Shown here in pieces: positions 1 through 11,764 of a stretch of DNA of 64,000 nucleotides. Under the pieces are notes generated by a model. That model ran no database searches and was not told the origin of the DNA. It was given only the letters and a program-made list of their open reading frames with translations. The translations under genes and the position numbers were made by a program. Position 1 is the stretch's first letter; each line of letters begins with the position of its first letter. The stretch is from Blastobasis lacticolella (taxonomy: Eukaryota; Arthropoda; Insecta; Lepidoptera; Blastobasidae), in assembly GCA_905147135.1 (NCBI GenBank), contig LR990052.1:751501-815500 (forward strand), read 5' to 3'.

Positions 1-1080
1 CCTATGTTTAATGTAATAAATAGTCGGGTAAAAAGCAAAATTATAAATGTGTTGTTACTGTGAGGATTAGTCCTCTTATAAATTTTTACGAATTAATTAA
101 AGCCTATGTTCTATTATCACATTACAGGGTTATAAGCTATATTGCTGTCAAATTTAATTTAAATCCGTTCAGTTGTTAATGCTAAGGGAAATCCGTGAAG
201 GTGTAATAAACATCCAAACGTCCTTACAAACTTTTGTATTATAATATTACCTAGGTATTATCGTATCATTATCATTCATACCGAAACACAGCGCAACTGC
301 GCAAGCTTATTTATATTGCTATTAGATGTTGTTGCTAGGTGGTAGGTATGAGATAAGACGATGGATTTTCGAGGTACGAGTAGTAGTACCCTCTGACCAC
401 ACGCGAACAGTTCTTCTCAACGTATTTTTATTATCATTTAGAGCGCTTGCGCACTGTACAATTTTAACCGAATCCGTAAAAATGTAGATCTAAAGTATTA
501 TAGTCCGTCGAATTGATGTTGAAATTGAAACTTCGTCTGTTTACGAATTACAGGGTAAGGTCGATTTCACACCTCCCCGATCCCGTCCAGATGATGTGAG
601 AAGTAAAGTATTCACCTCAGGAATAAAGTTTTCTTAGACTTGGGCAGCTTGAATCATCCACTTCGTTCTGGACTGTACATAACTCTATCGCATTTCTCGG
701 GAGTTAACCTAGAGTCCTTCGCTACACTCACGAGCCAAAATGCCGCCCATGGTAGAAGACACTGCTTTATCCCCTTAGTGTATAATCTACTATTCCTGGC
801 CACGCGATAACTTAAACTTGGCATAAAGCATACTCTGACATAATTCCTATAATTTGTGCATAATTAAACGATCATCAAAGAAATTATAAGTGTTCTACAA
901 CATACTTACAATTAGGTACTGCAATTGATTTTGATGATACCTTATTTATTCACAAATTATCCGACTTATGTCAGAGTAAAAAGTCCTTGGCTTACTGCCG
1001 AGGTAGCCACAGTACTTAAATAATACTTAGTACTAGTGGCACAGCATTTTCTCGCCTTCGGATAGTTTTGATGTAGTGCG
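1..1080. other. AT-rich non-coding DNA, nothing recognised
   Basis: No convincing open reading frame, RNA gene or terminal repeat was recognised here. Base composition is uniformly AT-rich, as expected for intron or intergenic DNA of an insect. Confidence 0.5.
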
Positions 1081-1107
1081 TAAGTTGTCTAAGGCCTGTT
1101 AATAGTG

Positions 1108-1429
1108 CCTCTATTTATATCTCACCGCCCTGACCATGATTCAGGATTTAGCAGGTAAGTTAATTACAGTGGATGACCACCATTTGACCTCCGTGACCCT
1201 GCTAGCAGGGGAACCTAACCAGAGTGGATCAAGGTTACACATTCAGCCAATTGAATGTATAAGTTTCACACGATGTTTTCCCTCACCGTAAGAGCCTCGG
1301 TTAGTGTTCAACTAACGTACATAACTCATAAAAGAGTCATTGGTACATGGCCGCGTGGGATTCGAACCCGTTACTCTCGCTTGCGAGTCGGATACCTTTA
1401 CCACTAGGCCACCAACCCTCTATTTATAT
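1108..1429 (-). mobile_element. tRNA-derived SINE (family A), with 13-bp target duplication
   Basis: Read on the minus strand, the head (about 1416 to 1345) has pol III promoter-like blocks: TGGCCTAGTGG (A-box region) and GGTTCGAATCC (B box). The body (gtacataactc, ccaggggaacc-like and gaccatgattcagg blocks) recurs at 6205, 13785, 21070, 58905 and elsewhere. The element proper (1121-1416) is bounded by the direct repeat CCTCTATTTATAT at 1108-1120 and 1417-1429, a good target-site duplication. Compared with the copy at 58905 it lacks the last part of the 3' body. The parental tRNA could be an Arg tRNA, but this is uncertain. Confidence 0.82.
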
Positions 1430-1430
1430 A

Positions 1431-2260
1431 TTTAAGATGATTTATACAAACGTTGACGCCTTTCCGTCGGTCCGTCGGCCATGTTAATTTCATAACAGCG
1501 CAACTTACCGCCATAAAGAACCCGCTAATGCGGGAACTTACGCGACTTACAGGACGGAAATTTTAATAAAATAGACGAGGAGTTACTCCACTGTCGCCTT
1601 GTTCTGTTGCGTAATGGCGCGAACTCACGAAAAATAGAACGTGTAGTAAATTATAAATAACAACACTATGGTGAATGTGGTTGTTCCTAGAATATCAGTG
1701 TTGCTAGTTTCACCGACTGGCAACAATATGCTGAGTCGGCTGCGATTCTTTGAGCAGTGCAAGATACTTTACATGTTGAAATTATGAATTTGTTTCTCTC
1801 TGTGTACTATGTATTTGTATTGCTTCTTGGAATAATAATATTCTATTCTATTCCTAGACTGGCGTGCTTCACCTTCGCCGCTTCGCTCGCTTGCCAGTTG
1901 AGATCTCGGACAAATGCTTGGCTAGTTCATAAGAAAACCTTATCACTGCTCTGAGTAATAATGTCGTAAGCCACCGCCCGATCACCTTACCATACCTACT
2001 GTATGGCTGTGCGTCGTGTCATCGCCTGTCATCGCTGCGCGAGCGTAGCTGGGTTGCCGCAGATTCGCAAAATGCGCACTTTAGGTACTTTAAAACCCGA
2101 ATAACAGTATCTCGGGGGATAGTCCGGGGAGGATAGAATAACAGTATCTCGAAAACCGCGGTGACCGCTAGTTAACTTCTAGAAATAATAAAAACTTTAT
2201 TACCGTCACTTTGAGTAACAATATCGTAAGTCACCGCTTTACGAAAATGCCCGATTAGGA
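1431..2260. repeat. Non-coding DNA with two short duplicated blocks
   Basis: A block ending 'gagtaataatgtcgtaag' plus 'ccaccgc' (about 1950-1985) recurs in diverged form at about 2205-2245. The block gaataacagtatctcg occurs twice, near 2098 and 2138. These look like remnants of a local duplication. Nothing coding was recognised. Confidence 0.4.
1998..2070 (+). repeat. CpG-rich dispersed repeat, copy 1
   Basis: Shares a diverged block (tgcgtcgtgtc, then ctgtca, tgcgcg and gccgc in the same order) with about 2790-2845. The class is unknown. The pair are direct repeats about 0.8 kb apart. Confidence 0.4.
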
Positions 2261-2264
2261 TAGG

Positions 2265-2560
2265 CCATAGCCGGCGCGACTTCGCGCGGCGTCCAACCCG
2301 TACCCTACTCTTCTCCATTTTTTTTGGTAACGTGGAGAAAACCTGCAATCCAGGTACCCAGCCCATCGGGGAAGAGCTGGGTTATGTGGGACTTCTACCC
2401 ACTAAAAACTCCACGGTGGTCTCCCTCGGTGCAGTTCGATGGGCTCCGGGATCTCAATAAAATGCAACCGAAACCCTTCTTACACCGCGCACGAAGGCCC
2501 ATCGCGAGGCAGGTTGTGTATTCTCCAAACTTACAGCAATCCGGTGTGTATCGGGTTGAA
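2265..2560. other. GC-rich segment of unknown origin
   Basis: Distinctly richer in G+C than its surroundings. Several short overlapping frames are open on both strands, but none shows a recognisable domain or consistent coding signal. It may be a fragment of an old transposable element. A poly-T tract lies near 2320. Confidence 0.25.
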
Positions 2561-2789
2561 CAATACCCTACATCTACTTTACCCTACCTACCCTTTAATT
2601 TTTTTGCTTTTAAGCTCTCTTAAATCACTCTTATCTATTGCTATAAATCGCATTAAAATCCGTTGCGTAGTACAAAGATACATAGGGAAAGACATCGGGA
2701 AGCGATTTCGTTTTATACTATGTATAGATACATTACTATAGACATATTGCATATGGCTATGGTAGACAATCACCTTTACTGAATGGGTA

Positions 2790-2960
2790 GTGCGTCGTGT
2801 CGCCGGCTGTCACCATGCGCGGGCGCAGGGTCGCCGCGGCAAAAAGCGCAAACAGACGCCGGCGGCAAAAAATGTCTGCCGCCGCGCTATCGTCGCGATC
2901 CTGTCTCGGAACGGACAGGGGTGGCTTGGAGTCGGCTTGTGGGATTTGTGTTTTACAAGC
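2790..2960 (+). repeat. CpG-rich dispersed repeat, copy 2
   Basis: Second copy of the block at 1998-2070, extended by a CGGCGGC-rich stretch. Small overlapping frames are open here only because the DNA is GC-rich. No product is claimed. Confidence 0.4.
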
Positions 2961-3590
2961 TTTTATTACAAACTTTACAGGTAAGTACTGGTATCTTGAA
3001 AGCATTATTTCACCCCTTTCCCGGCTTACAATTGAGCACAAATGTATACTTATGTAACTTAGATCTTCTTATCGAGTCAATGGAGTAAACTATGACTTAC
3101 TCTTTATTTGCCCAGTATTCGGCGACGCATACAGCGTTATGTAGCTTCGATGACAAAGCATTTATATAGTATAAATATGGAGCTGGTCCGATGTTGGAGT
3201 CGGAAGGTGGTTTTCACTTCACTTTCGTGTCCTGGAACTTGCTTAAGTAGCAAAAACTACCAGGAAAATAATTGCCTAAAATATAAACAGCAATCTCACG
3301 AGATGACTTTTTCTGATCAGACTACCCCAAAAATGTTTGGTTAACTGGTAAGCAAAAAATTGTTCACGTATAACAAGTTATCCCAAACCGGTTATCTGAG
3401 TAGAACAAAGAAAGTAAAAGTGTCTCTTCGATAGGCTCGTTTGTCACATCGTTGTATAAAAAAAAATTATTGATCTTTCAATACAAAAGTGAAAATGTCT
3501 ACTTTTTCTCTTGAAAAACAAAACACTTGATTCACGAAACACAAAATTAATAAAAAAAACCAGCTCAATTAAAAATATACTTTACTTCTT
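2961..3590. other. Non-coding DNA, nothing recognised
   Basis: AT-rich, with oligo-A and oligo-T runs. No repeat family or exon was recognised. Confidence 0.45.
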
Positions 3591-3591
3591 C

Positions 3592-3800
3592 GACTCCACG
3601 CCCCCGCTGGCCCGTCAGGCCAGTAGAGCACTGCGTCGGAGCGCGTAAATCTCCATCGCGTCTCCAGCCCTCGTTTTGTTCTCGGCGGCCCATTAGGGCA
3701 CCTGATCACCTCACCGATATCGGGCGTCTTACGAATCTGAATCGAGACTATTTTCAATATGAACTGGCCGCGTTTGGGCGGAATCCGATGCCAACGTTTT
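3592..3800. other. GC-rich island of unknown origin
   Basis: A sharply bounded GC-rich block in AT-rich DNA. A 62-codon frame on the minus strand (3569-3757) is open but resembles no family I know. Either a conserved regulatory block or a transposon fragment would fit. Confidence 0.25.
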
Positions 3801-4320
3801 GTGTCTCCTAAATCTCTACTATCGCTGCAAAGTGGAATTTTTCTTGTCGATGACGTAGGGTAGCCTACGCTGCCCTCATAGTCTACAACCTTTTGATACT
3901 TACATGCGAATCGGTTTATGGTACTCTAGACAGGTCTAGGACTTTATTTAAAAAAATCTACAATATGATCATGATATACCTTGATACTTGATACATTTGA
4001 CCATGATAGCCTAAGCATTGTGTGGTTGGATTAGGATAACATTTGGCCATGGCAGAATAAAAGCGCTGTTGGTCTCTGACACTGACTGGCAGCCATAGCT
4101 GAGCAATATGGACCATTTTGCTTTGTATAACTAGTTTTTTTTTTTTTTTATGGCCGACAATAGTCGAATTTATTTAAATTGCTTTTTTTATGCAAAACAA
4201 ATAAACATGTTCATTTTCATTTTTTTCAAATGTTCGTCTTCCCCTTCCAACGCTTCCATTCACTCCTGACTAAAACAGTAGGTATTATGAAAAAAAGCTG
4301 GGTACTCATCCCCACTCGGA
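3801..4320. other. Non-coding DNA, nothing recognised
   Basis: AT-rich with a poly-T tract at about 4135-4149. No gene or repeat family was recognised. Confidence 0.45.
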
Positions 4321-4321
4321 C

Positions 4322-4572
4322 CATCTAGTGGTGTTCACGCGAAGATTCGAAATAACGTTTCTCGCTCGCACGATTCGGATGTGAAATGAGCTGCCGCAGT
4401 GTTTCCTTTGGACAATGAGATGGAATCGTTCAAGAGGTATATTAGAGGTCTCCTTAGAAGCGGGCAACGCATTGGTAGCGCCCATGGTGTTGCTGATGTC
4501 CATACGCGGCGGTGGCCACTTTCCATCAGGTGGCTCTCTTACCTGTTTTTCTGCCGTATTACATAAAAAAAA
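4322..4572 (+). pseudogene. LINE 3' end: C-terminal remnant of a reverse-transcriptase ORF plus poly-A
   Basis: The plus strand encodes the C-terminal tail typical of CR1/RTE-like non-LTR retrotransposon ORF2 proteins: FTRRFEITFLARTIRM near 4335-4380, then, after a frame change, SFKRYIRGLLRSGQRIGS near 4425-4480. The reading frame closes just before an A tract at 4562-4571, the expected poly-A end. Everything upstream, including the catalytic domain, is missing. A sister fragment at about 12880-13030 encodes the same FTR..FE..LARTI and GSFKRYIRG blocks. The clade (CR1 versus RTE) cannot be decided from so short a tail. It is a dead, 5'-truncated copy. Confidence 0.7.
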
Positions 4573-5270
4573 ATTTTAGACGCACTTTCAATATTGTTCA
4601 AAATCCTCGTGTCCACCATTTGCACACTAAAATCACCGCGACCCAAATATTTTCCACTCCAACAGCTCAGATTTTTTTAGCAAAACCGCAGCCTGATTTA
4701 CATGCGCGTCAAAACCGACATATCGATGACGGCTGCCCGAATCGGGAATCGCGAATCCGGATATCAAAACTAAACCGGTACGAGCCGGTTATTTAGCGGC
4801 TCGTGAAAATAACCTGTCAGATTGTCAGCGTGACGCGCAGTGGCAATGACATATCGTGTCACTGTCAATCTCCTGTGGTATAAATAAGAGTCGGTATGAT
4901 TAGGTCGGACAATGCGCTCCAATTTCCGCCACATACACGCTTGGGTATCGGCATGAAGTGGTTTGTGACATTTGTGTATATTTAACCCGACTAGATCACA
5001 AAGTAGTTACGTACAGCGACTACGCGCCCCTAACAAAGAAAAGCAAGAAATCCTATCTAATCGTAACAATAACAAACATACAAATCTGAATGCGAGTACC
5101 AACATAAGGCCATATTTAAGCGACGGTTGCTTATTAGTACAAAGGTCAGTCTAAGTATTTTGTTCCTTTTATGGAAGTGTCCAAAAATAAACTTTAAAAC
5201 TTTGTTAAGTAGGACATTACATATATTATCTCGTTCAATCGTCACAGAGGAGAGGGTAGGAAAGTAACAA
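4573..5270. other. Non-coding DNA with one isolated TATA-like motif
   Basis: TATAAATA lies on the plus strand at 4879-4886 in a moderately CpG-rich context, followed by 'tcggtatgattaggtcgg'. No downstream coding start was recognised, so promoter function is only a possibility. Confidence 0.25.
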
Positions 5271-5274
5271 GGAA

Positions 5275-5405
5275 ACACACAGTGACATGTTGGTCACCCC
5301 AGGACCGGAGCACATCCACCCCACGCCGACAACGGCCGGACCGTGTCAGACAATACCAGACAGAGCCGGTCAGTGCCCGACAATGTCAAGCAGAGCCGAC
5401 CCGCG
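5275..5405 (+). repeat. Dispersed repeat family C, copy 1
   Basis: Contains ggagcacatccaccccacg followed by repeated gacaat.ccagacagagccgg-type units. The same order of blocks recurs at 55170-55336 (plus) and 23585-23690 (minus), so this is a genuine interspersed repeat. It codes for nothing recognised and its class is unknown. Confidence 0.55.
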
Positions 5406-6020
5406 GTCGTACGAGCGGTCTTCGCACGAATTGTCTACGGAATATGCAAGAGCATATTTCGATTTTACGGGCACAGCACCGCCACTCATTTTCGCTACTG
5501 CGTTTTTAGCCAGGATCGGAGGCCACTGATAAGTAGATCCGTTGCAACTGAGTTTATGTACCTACTTTAGACCGTTCTGATTGTGGTATCAGAGGAGCCA
5601 AAATGGAACTGCGTTTGGTTAATCTAATGTGTTGACTGGTGTAGGTCTACATTTCACTTTTAAGTGTGGAGAATAGGCCACAATGACGAATTCAAAAATA
5701 AAATTTGTATGCAAAGACTTCTATTTTATATGTCAGTATGACCTCTCAATGAAAAGGTGTGGAATGTATTAATCGCAGGGCAAACCCACTAGCACGAGAC
5801 CGTTCGCTGCTATATTTCACGTCAATAAGAGGCATACTACCCTCAGCGATGCTTTTAATTTAAACGTTCGATCTATGACAGGTGCTATGTCTTGCGGGGT
5901 GGCATTAACATATTCCATATTCAGAGTCGAAAGAAAATTATCTTCCTTACTAATAATATGTTTCATGCTCAGTGTAGTTATTACATTTAATTTTCAGGGA
6001 CATAATTCGTTACCATTCAA
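5406..6020. other. Non-coding DNA, nothing recognised
   Basis: No exon, RNA gene or repeat boundary was recognised. Confidence 0.45.
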
Positions 6021-6027
6021 GCCGTGT

Positions 6028-6155
6028 AGTGTAGCACCCCTTACACTTGTCGTACAAGGCGACTAGTGTTTTCGAGGCAAAAGGTCTAAAGTCCCCGTAA
6101 CCTGGAAAATGGGTATTCGCGTTTTCCATTGTAATATTTATAACATTGCGATCTA
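6028..6155 (+). repeat. Dispersed repeat family D, copy 1 (probable LINE 3' UTR remnant)
   Basis: Shares an ordered set of blocks (gtagcacc, ccttacac, cgtacaaggcgacta, ttt.gaggcaaaa, actggaaaatggg, aacattgcgatct) with 18852-19095 and, in reverse orientation, 30972-31195. I associate this sequence with the 3' end of RTE-type LINEs in Lepidoptera. That class assignment is from memory and tentative. Confidence 0.5.
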
Positions 6156-6204
6156 TTGTATCATTATCTATATTTCTCTATCTTTCTCTCTGGAGCCATC
6201 GACA

Positions 6205-6442
6205 ATAAAAATAAAATAATCATGGCGTTAATGTTCCGGTTATGTTCTCGCGCACGAAACACGAGCCCGGGGTCCGTCTTGACCATGATCCAGGATTTGA
6301 CAGACCATGTAATTACAGTGGAGCGACTGCCTCCTGCCTGCCAGCATTTAACCTCCATGACCGCTCCTGTTACTAGGGAAACCTGTCCAGATTGGATAAT
6401 GTTTTCACATTTAGCCTTCCACACAACGCTTTCTCTCTAAGT
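6205..6442 (-). mobile_element. SINE family A, partial copy lacking the tRNA-like head
   Basis: Minus-strand copy of the family-A body. It starts at the 3' tail (A/T-rich, then catggcgttaatg) and contains ctcgcgcacga, gaccatgatccagg, gtaattacagtgg and the ccagattggat block. It stops before the pol III box region, so it is 5'-truncated or decayed. Frames open on both strands here are fortuitous. Confidence 0.7.
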
Positions 6443-7390
6443 ACTTACCTGTGGACAGGAAAGTATTTCAATCAATTAACATAAATCTAAAATCTAATTT
6501 GTTTCCAAATATTTATAAACAAACGCCTTCACGGAAAGTTGGAAGGTTCAAAGCGAACAGAACCGAGTTAAATAAACCTACAAAGACGATTCTACGATTA
6601 ATGTTCATTTCTCACGCGAGTCGGCCAGTTTATAGACCAACATGGTAATATTCACTGAGGCCATTATAATTGTACCGGTTTTTCTGATCAATCCACTAGT
6701 GTTTTCTATAAAACGAAAATCCTTCGTTGGCTTTTTTTCTCTGTTAATGATGGGCTAATTTGTCATCTTTTTAATTACTTTAGCTGTTACTTTGTACCAG
6801 TCAAACGATGTGTAAGGTCAACATGTTACATTTTCTTCGTGAGAAACATAAGACAAATTTCTGGTGATTTGGTCCGAGTGGACCAGTGGTCTAATCGTTT
6901 ATGAAGTCATGAGCATCGACATCGGCTTCAATTTGACAGATTGTATAATTAGTCTGCGGTGTTGGCGTAGGTTCTCATACGAAAGAAAGAGGAAGAGATA
7001 AAAGAGACGATAGAGAGATAAAATGAAAGTGAAACGAAAAATACCATGGGCTAATTCAAATCATTCAAGCCCTCAGTTTTTGTAACTTTCCATACAAAAT
7101 CCATGCCTCGCATCAATTCAACTCGATCGATTCAACTGCTGGCTGCCTAAATCTTGTACTAAAGTTAAGCTTTCCTTGACCCTGAATAAAAAAGTTGTTT
7201 CAGTATAAACTGATACAGGCGAAATAATTAGACAGATACTAGAGTCTAAAAATAACACTTTCATCATTCATAGATTCAATGCGAAACATACAAACAAGTT
7301 AATAAGCTCTCTATCCTATTGTATTCAGTACGTTTTTTACGGGTAAATAATAAGCTTGCATTGATTGATATTATAAATGATTGATCCGAT
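6443..7390. other. Non-coding DNA with purine-rich stretch
   Basis: A GA-rich stretch (aagaaagaggaagag) lies near 6982. No exon or repeat family was recognised. Confidence 0.4.
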
Positions 7391-7394
7391 TTCC

Positions 7395-7510
7395 CGCGCG
7401 GCCGTTGCCGGCTTGCACGGTCCGCCGCCGCCGTCCGTCCGTCCGTCCGTCAAACGTCACGCCGCTTTAATATGACGGTTTTTGCTGCGCGCGCGCATGC
7501 AAATCCACGC
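7395..7510. promoter_or_regulatory. CpG-rich block with (GTCC)n and octamer-like motif
   Basis: A short CpG-dense block in AT-rich DNA, containing four to five GTCC units near 7432-7450 and ATGCAAAT at about 7497-7504, which matches the POU-type octamer. A regulatory role is inferred from composition and motif only. No transcript start or coding exon can be tied to it. Confidence 0.3.
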
Positions 7511-8380
7511 GAGCGAGCAAGGGGTTAGTTATTGCTTTATCGGTTATTTAACTGTTTACGAACAGAAGTCAGTAATCTTTCGAAAATTGCAAAAATCCTA
7601 ATACTTCAAAAAGTGTATGTTTTGGTTGTGGTTCATCATATGTGGAGTAACATTCGCTTGTTTGCGGGTTTGCAAAATGCAGAATCGAAAAGTATTTATA
7701 GGTGGTATAGAGGGTGATTTCAATTTGATGACACCAAGGGGTACCGTATGCATGTGCTCGTGATAACAAACAACTTTAAGTATGGTACCAAGCCTGAAAT
7801 CGCGAATATAAAATTAGCTGTTTCATATAAATTTCTCGTACTAGGTATACCAGGTTTTTTATTAGTACAGGCATGTTTGCATTACAAAATCTTATGTAGG
7901 TTTATACTAACTTATAACCTACATAATTATCGAATAAAGAACAACGATATAATAACGGATAAGTCAATATTTCAATTATTAGTAGGTACCTATAGCCACT
8001 TCTATTAATGAGAGAGGGCTAGGTATCCTTTGACTACCATCAAAATTCTAATACTTATCATATAAATCGTAGTAAATTCGGTCCTTTTACATACATAAAC
8101 CTACACATATAAGTCCACAGTTAAGCTCACTTTATTAGACAAGGTAAATAATCCAAAACGAACCCTTTGCAGATAACCTCCCGGTATCTTAACTCCAGCT
8201 ACGGTTACCGGCCAAAACTACAGAGTACAGACATCACCACAGATTCGGTGTGGATAACACACCTTATCCCTTACGGGTGGTTTACGTGAGCTGTGTTGAG
8301 CTGTATGCCGGTCACGTCGGCGCTGGGGTGGGCAAAGCTGGCCCATTAGCATATTAATTATCAGACTTACTAGTGCTGTG
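7511..8380. other. Non-coding DNA, nothing recognised
   Basis: Frames of up to 86 codons are open but have the composition of AT-rich non-coding DNA. A block at about 8290-8340 resembles part of repeat family C only weakly. Confidence 0.4.
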
Positions 8381-8384
8381 GAGG

Positions 8385-9320
8385 TTTTATCGATTTATCG
8401 ATGTATGACTGAGGCAAAGATGCTAAAGGCTATGATGAGCTGAATGATCACATTGATATATTTTACAACAAATACTCAAAATATGTATCACTTGTCAAGA
8501 AGAAAAAGTAGTAGGTATTTTAAAGATTAATGTAATGCAATACATGTACAACTAATATTTTGGAGACTTTGTTGGCTCTTGTAATAACGATCAATACTTT
8601 ATACGTACTATTTGTAAGCTGTTTGTTTCCTATATAAATAAAATAAAATTAAAGGGTTTGAGTGTTTTAAGTATGCGATCAATGTAATCCGGGCCTTATA
8701 AATCGTCACAATTAACGAATTTATCACCACGGTTTTGATAAATATCAAGGTATAAATTATCAATGCCGTAGCGACAAACTACCGGGGCCTTAAGGCATGA
8801 GTGAAGACAAACACTATTTATATTACTGTAGATGGTGTATGTGCTTACCTAAATTTGTTAATTTGTGTCGTGTCATGGTGCCTTGTAGCAATATATGTTC
8901 TTATTCTTATAAATGATAGATATGGATATAGATAGAATGGGTATGCACAAGCATGCTACACCGAGCTGAAGTTCAGATGGTGATCGAATGCCTTGCTAAA
9001 TACCAAATATTTAAAGCAATGCCGATCGAATTCGATATGATGACATGGTTTCACGACTGCAATCTTTCGACAAGAAATCGGACCGACAATTTAGGTGTCT
9101 TTCTAGAGAGCCTTTAATCTCGGTTGTGAAGTCATCGTCGATCGCCGCTGTAGATCTTGACTAAATAGGTTCGCCCGATAAAGCTCACCGACGATTTATC
9201 GATAACGATAACCGTGAATAGGCATCACTAATTCACCTTTGCGTGACTCCGCCGATGCACTTGACACAACTGTGGCTCTGTAATCGATTAGCGTATCGAT
9301 CGGGAATCGGTTGGATCGAA
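8385..9320. promoter_or_regulatory. Region with clustered ATCGAT / TATCGATA motifs
   Basis: ATCGAT-type motifs recur: two near 8388-8402, a TATCGATA match near 9199 inside tttatcgataacgataacc, and further ATCGAT/ATCGATC matches at about 9282-9303. TATCGATA matches the insect DRE/DREF core. Because ATCGAT is also common by chance in AT-rich DNA, regulatory function is only suggested. Confidence 0.25.
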
Positions 9321-9426
9321 TCGGTTCGGCCGTTGATATGATAATGGCGAAGAAATATATTATGAGATGCCTTAGTGTGACGGTAAGGAATTATTAAGTT
9401 TATTAAGTCTTCAGATCAGAAGAACA

Positions 9427-9530
9427 TCATCATCGTCCTAGCGCTTATCCCGGGTACTACCAGGGTCTGCTTTCCTACCCATTCTTCTCCACTTCGAATG
9501 GTCTTCACCGTCCTTGTGTGAGGTGCAGAA
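9427..9530. repeat. Dispersed repeat family F, copy 1
   Basis: Shares ordered blocks (tcgtcctagcgcttatc, ccagggt, cattcttctcca, ttcg.a.ggtcttc) with 27803-27945 in the same orientation. This is a recurrent lepidopteran-type repeat of uncertain class. Confidence 0.5.
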
Positions 9531-10575
9531 AGTTTAGCTACCCTCAAAGTACGAAACGGTCACGCTGCCACTTGACTGTCGCTTCGAAAAACTTAAAGCT
9601 TTAATAAAGATTTTGTTTGGCTGAAACAGGTTTTTAAATTTATTGATGGTACAATATGTACTTTTATCATATTAGTGGCACCGGTTAATCTGAATTTAAG
9701 CAACAATATTAATGCCGGCGTTGTGTTTTAGTGCAACAGCTTTTCATCAGGTTTGATTCTATTCTTACCTGTTGAGTAATAGTGTTACACAGGGATGAGT
9801 TTCAATGGGAACAAAGTGACGACGACTAAGACGACGAACTTAGATTCTCTCCGCGTACCTACCTATTACTTGAAAAAATAGCTAACCAATATCACATGGG
9901 GTATGTGATATTGGTTAGCCTCCTATTCTCTTACCTCCAAAAGCCTCTCAATAACGCTCGCTGCAAACAGCTCCACCACCAAACCCCCAATCCCGAGGCA
10001 ATCACCGGCAGCTATCAGCGCGCTTCCGAGCGGCGCGCGCGCACATAAACTAGATCGCGCTCGTAAACATGCGCTCTCGTCATCTGATACAGCGGGTGTG
10101 CGCGTGCGCGTTGCGAGGTGGATGACGAGGGAGAACTATCCATAAATCGAGGAATTGAAGAGGAAGAAATATATGTAGATCCAAGGGTGGAGTCTCGGCG
10201 GTGGATCCTATAGTACGTGCCGAAAGGTTGGCAATAGCGGACGTTGACCTCTCAATCGGAACTAATTCGTATTTGGTTCTGTAATACGTCATATTTGTGA
10301 AATTTTTATTTGTATACGAATCGTTTAGCTGATTACTGCATGATACATAACTGCATTTCTAATGACTAGTAATGGCAGATGAGGGTTAATCTTCAGTCCA
10401 TGGGGAACCATGACTTTGGTAGTGGAGTAGCCTAGCGTTGCCTATTTAGTGCTAGAGCAATTGACCAAAGGTTTGACAGAGGTGGACAACGCATTATATG
10501 ATGCCCCTTGTGCTGCAAATGTCCAAGCAGCAGTGACAACTTTCCATCTATATCCCGCTTGCCTATTTGCAAAAT
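9531..10575. other. Non-coding DNA, nothing recognised
   Basis: Contains a moderately CpG-rich stretch at about 10015-10085. The inverted pair 'gctaaccaatatcac' (about 9881) and 'gtgatattggttagc' (about 9906) forms a short hairpin around tggggtat. No gene was recognised. Confidence 0.4.
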
Positions 10576-10576
10576 A

Positions 10577-10836
10577 CTAAATAAATAAATAAATAATCGT
10601 GGACAAATTCACACAGCGCCATCTAGCCCCAAAGTAAGCAAAGCTTGTGTTATGGGTGCTAGATAACTGATAAACTACTTATATACTTTTAAATACATAC
10701 TTATTATACATAGAACACCCAGACCCGTAACAGAAATTAAAATTCATCATTTCAATTTCTGCCCGGCCGGGAATCGAACCCGGGACCTCTTGCGTGGCAG
10801 ACCGGCATGTTGACCACTGAACCACTCAGGTCGTCC
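10577..10836 (-). mobile_element. tRNA-Gly-like SINE (family B)
   Basis: On the minus strand the head (10836 to about 10765) closely follows a glycine tRNA (GCC): GAGTGGTTCAGTGG for the A-box arm, TCTGCCACGC for the anticodon arm, and GGTTCGATTCCCGGCC for the T arm. An AT-rich body and a tail of repeated TAAA/ATTT units at 10578-10596 follow. A second, rearranged copy lies at 54228-54446. It lacks the acceptor-stem pairing of a real tRNA gene and continues into the SINE body, so it is not annotated as a tRNA. Confidence 0.78.
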
Positions 10837-11340
10837 TGCCTACTACCGATACTGCATACTACCGATTAATACCAAAAAAATTGTCCAAGCTTAGCTCCCG
10901 GTACACGAAACCCTCCGCATCGCATCAAACAATGGACACTCTAGCTACCTGCTACAACAAACCCACCAACAGAAGTCTTTAAGTAGCCGCGCCGGCGCCT
11001 TGGCAGCCACACATTATGTGCTCTTGTCTAACGCTTTCAACCGCCGCGTTGGCTTCTAGGCAGCTTGCTGTAATACATCATGGTATACAATGTTGTGCTA
11101 CGGTAGGTAGGTACCTATCTGTATGGTAGAAGGTAATAATTGGATAGCTAAGTTGGTAGGCTGGATGGTTAGAGAATCAGCAATCGAGCGGCAAAATTTA
11201 ATTCTTGTTTAAATGGAGATAGGCGGTTTTTGAGCTTTTTTTGCCTTCAATATGTTATTGATGAATTGATAAATAGTTTTAGTTGTCTATATCAAAACAA
11301 AATGATGTAGGAATTTGAGATTCTTAATTTGATGCTCTAC
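10837..11340. other. Non-coding DNA, nothing recognised
   Basis: Short direct repeat (tactaccgat) next to the SINE head at about 10841-10867. Otherwise nothing was recognised. Confidence 0.4.
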
Positions 11341-11344
11341 ATAC

Positions 11345-11420
11345 GAACAGTGAAGCTGGCCACCTGATGGAAAGTGTGACATCAGCACCACCAGGGGTAT
11401 CACTCTTGCGTCTTCTATTA
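11345..11420 (-). repeat. LINE 3'-end fragment (same tail as 4322-4572)
   Basis: The blocks ggccacctgatggaaagtg and gacatcagca.caccaggg are the reverse complement of the 3' tail seen at 4470-4540. Only the tail is left. Confidence 0.5.
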
Positions 11421-11764
11421 CCAGCTATCCTTCTATTCTGCGATTCGAAATAAAACCTAGTAAAATCGAGCAACTGTCCATCGACAAACAAACTGCGAGC
11501 TTCAAATCATAACAACATACACAGCGACAACATATTTGACTGAACAGCGTATCCAATTACAAGCGGTAATAAGATGTGCGCGCGCGCAAGTTGGGGCCTC
11601 GTCATACCGAAACCAACGACACTACGACTTTAGCCATTTACTTTAGTGATTCAAACCGTTTTATTCAGTTTAGGGGTTACCACCCTGCAGTGGTACTCCC
11701 GAGCCGGGGCGACATTGGGGTTCCAAAAAACCTTCACCTTTCTCAAAGACTAGAAACAAACTCT
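11421..11764. other. Non-coding DNA, nothing recognised
   Basis: Nothing recognised. Confidence 0.4.

Noticed and set aside
4879..4886. TATAAATA as a gene promoter
   Set aside because: No downstream coding sequence or start-site context was recognised. A single TATA match is expected by chance in AT-rich DNA.
10765..10836. Possible tRNA-Gly gene
   Set aside because: Only the internal arms match, acceptor stem does not pair, and the sequence continues into a SINE body with a second copy at 54228.
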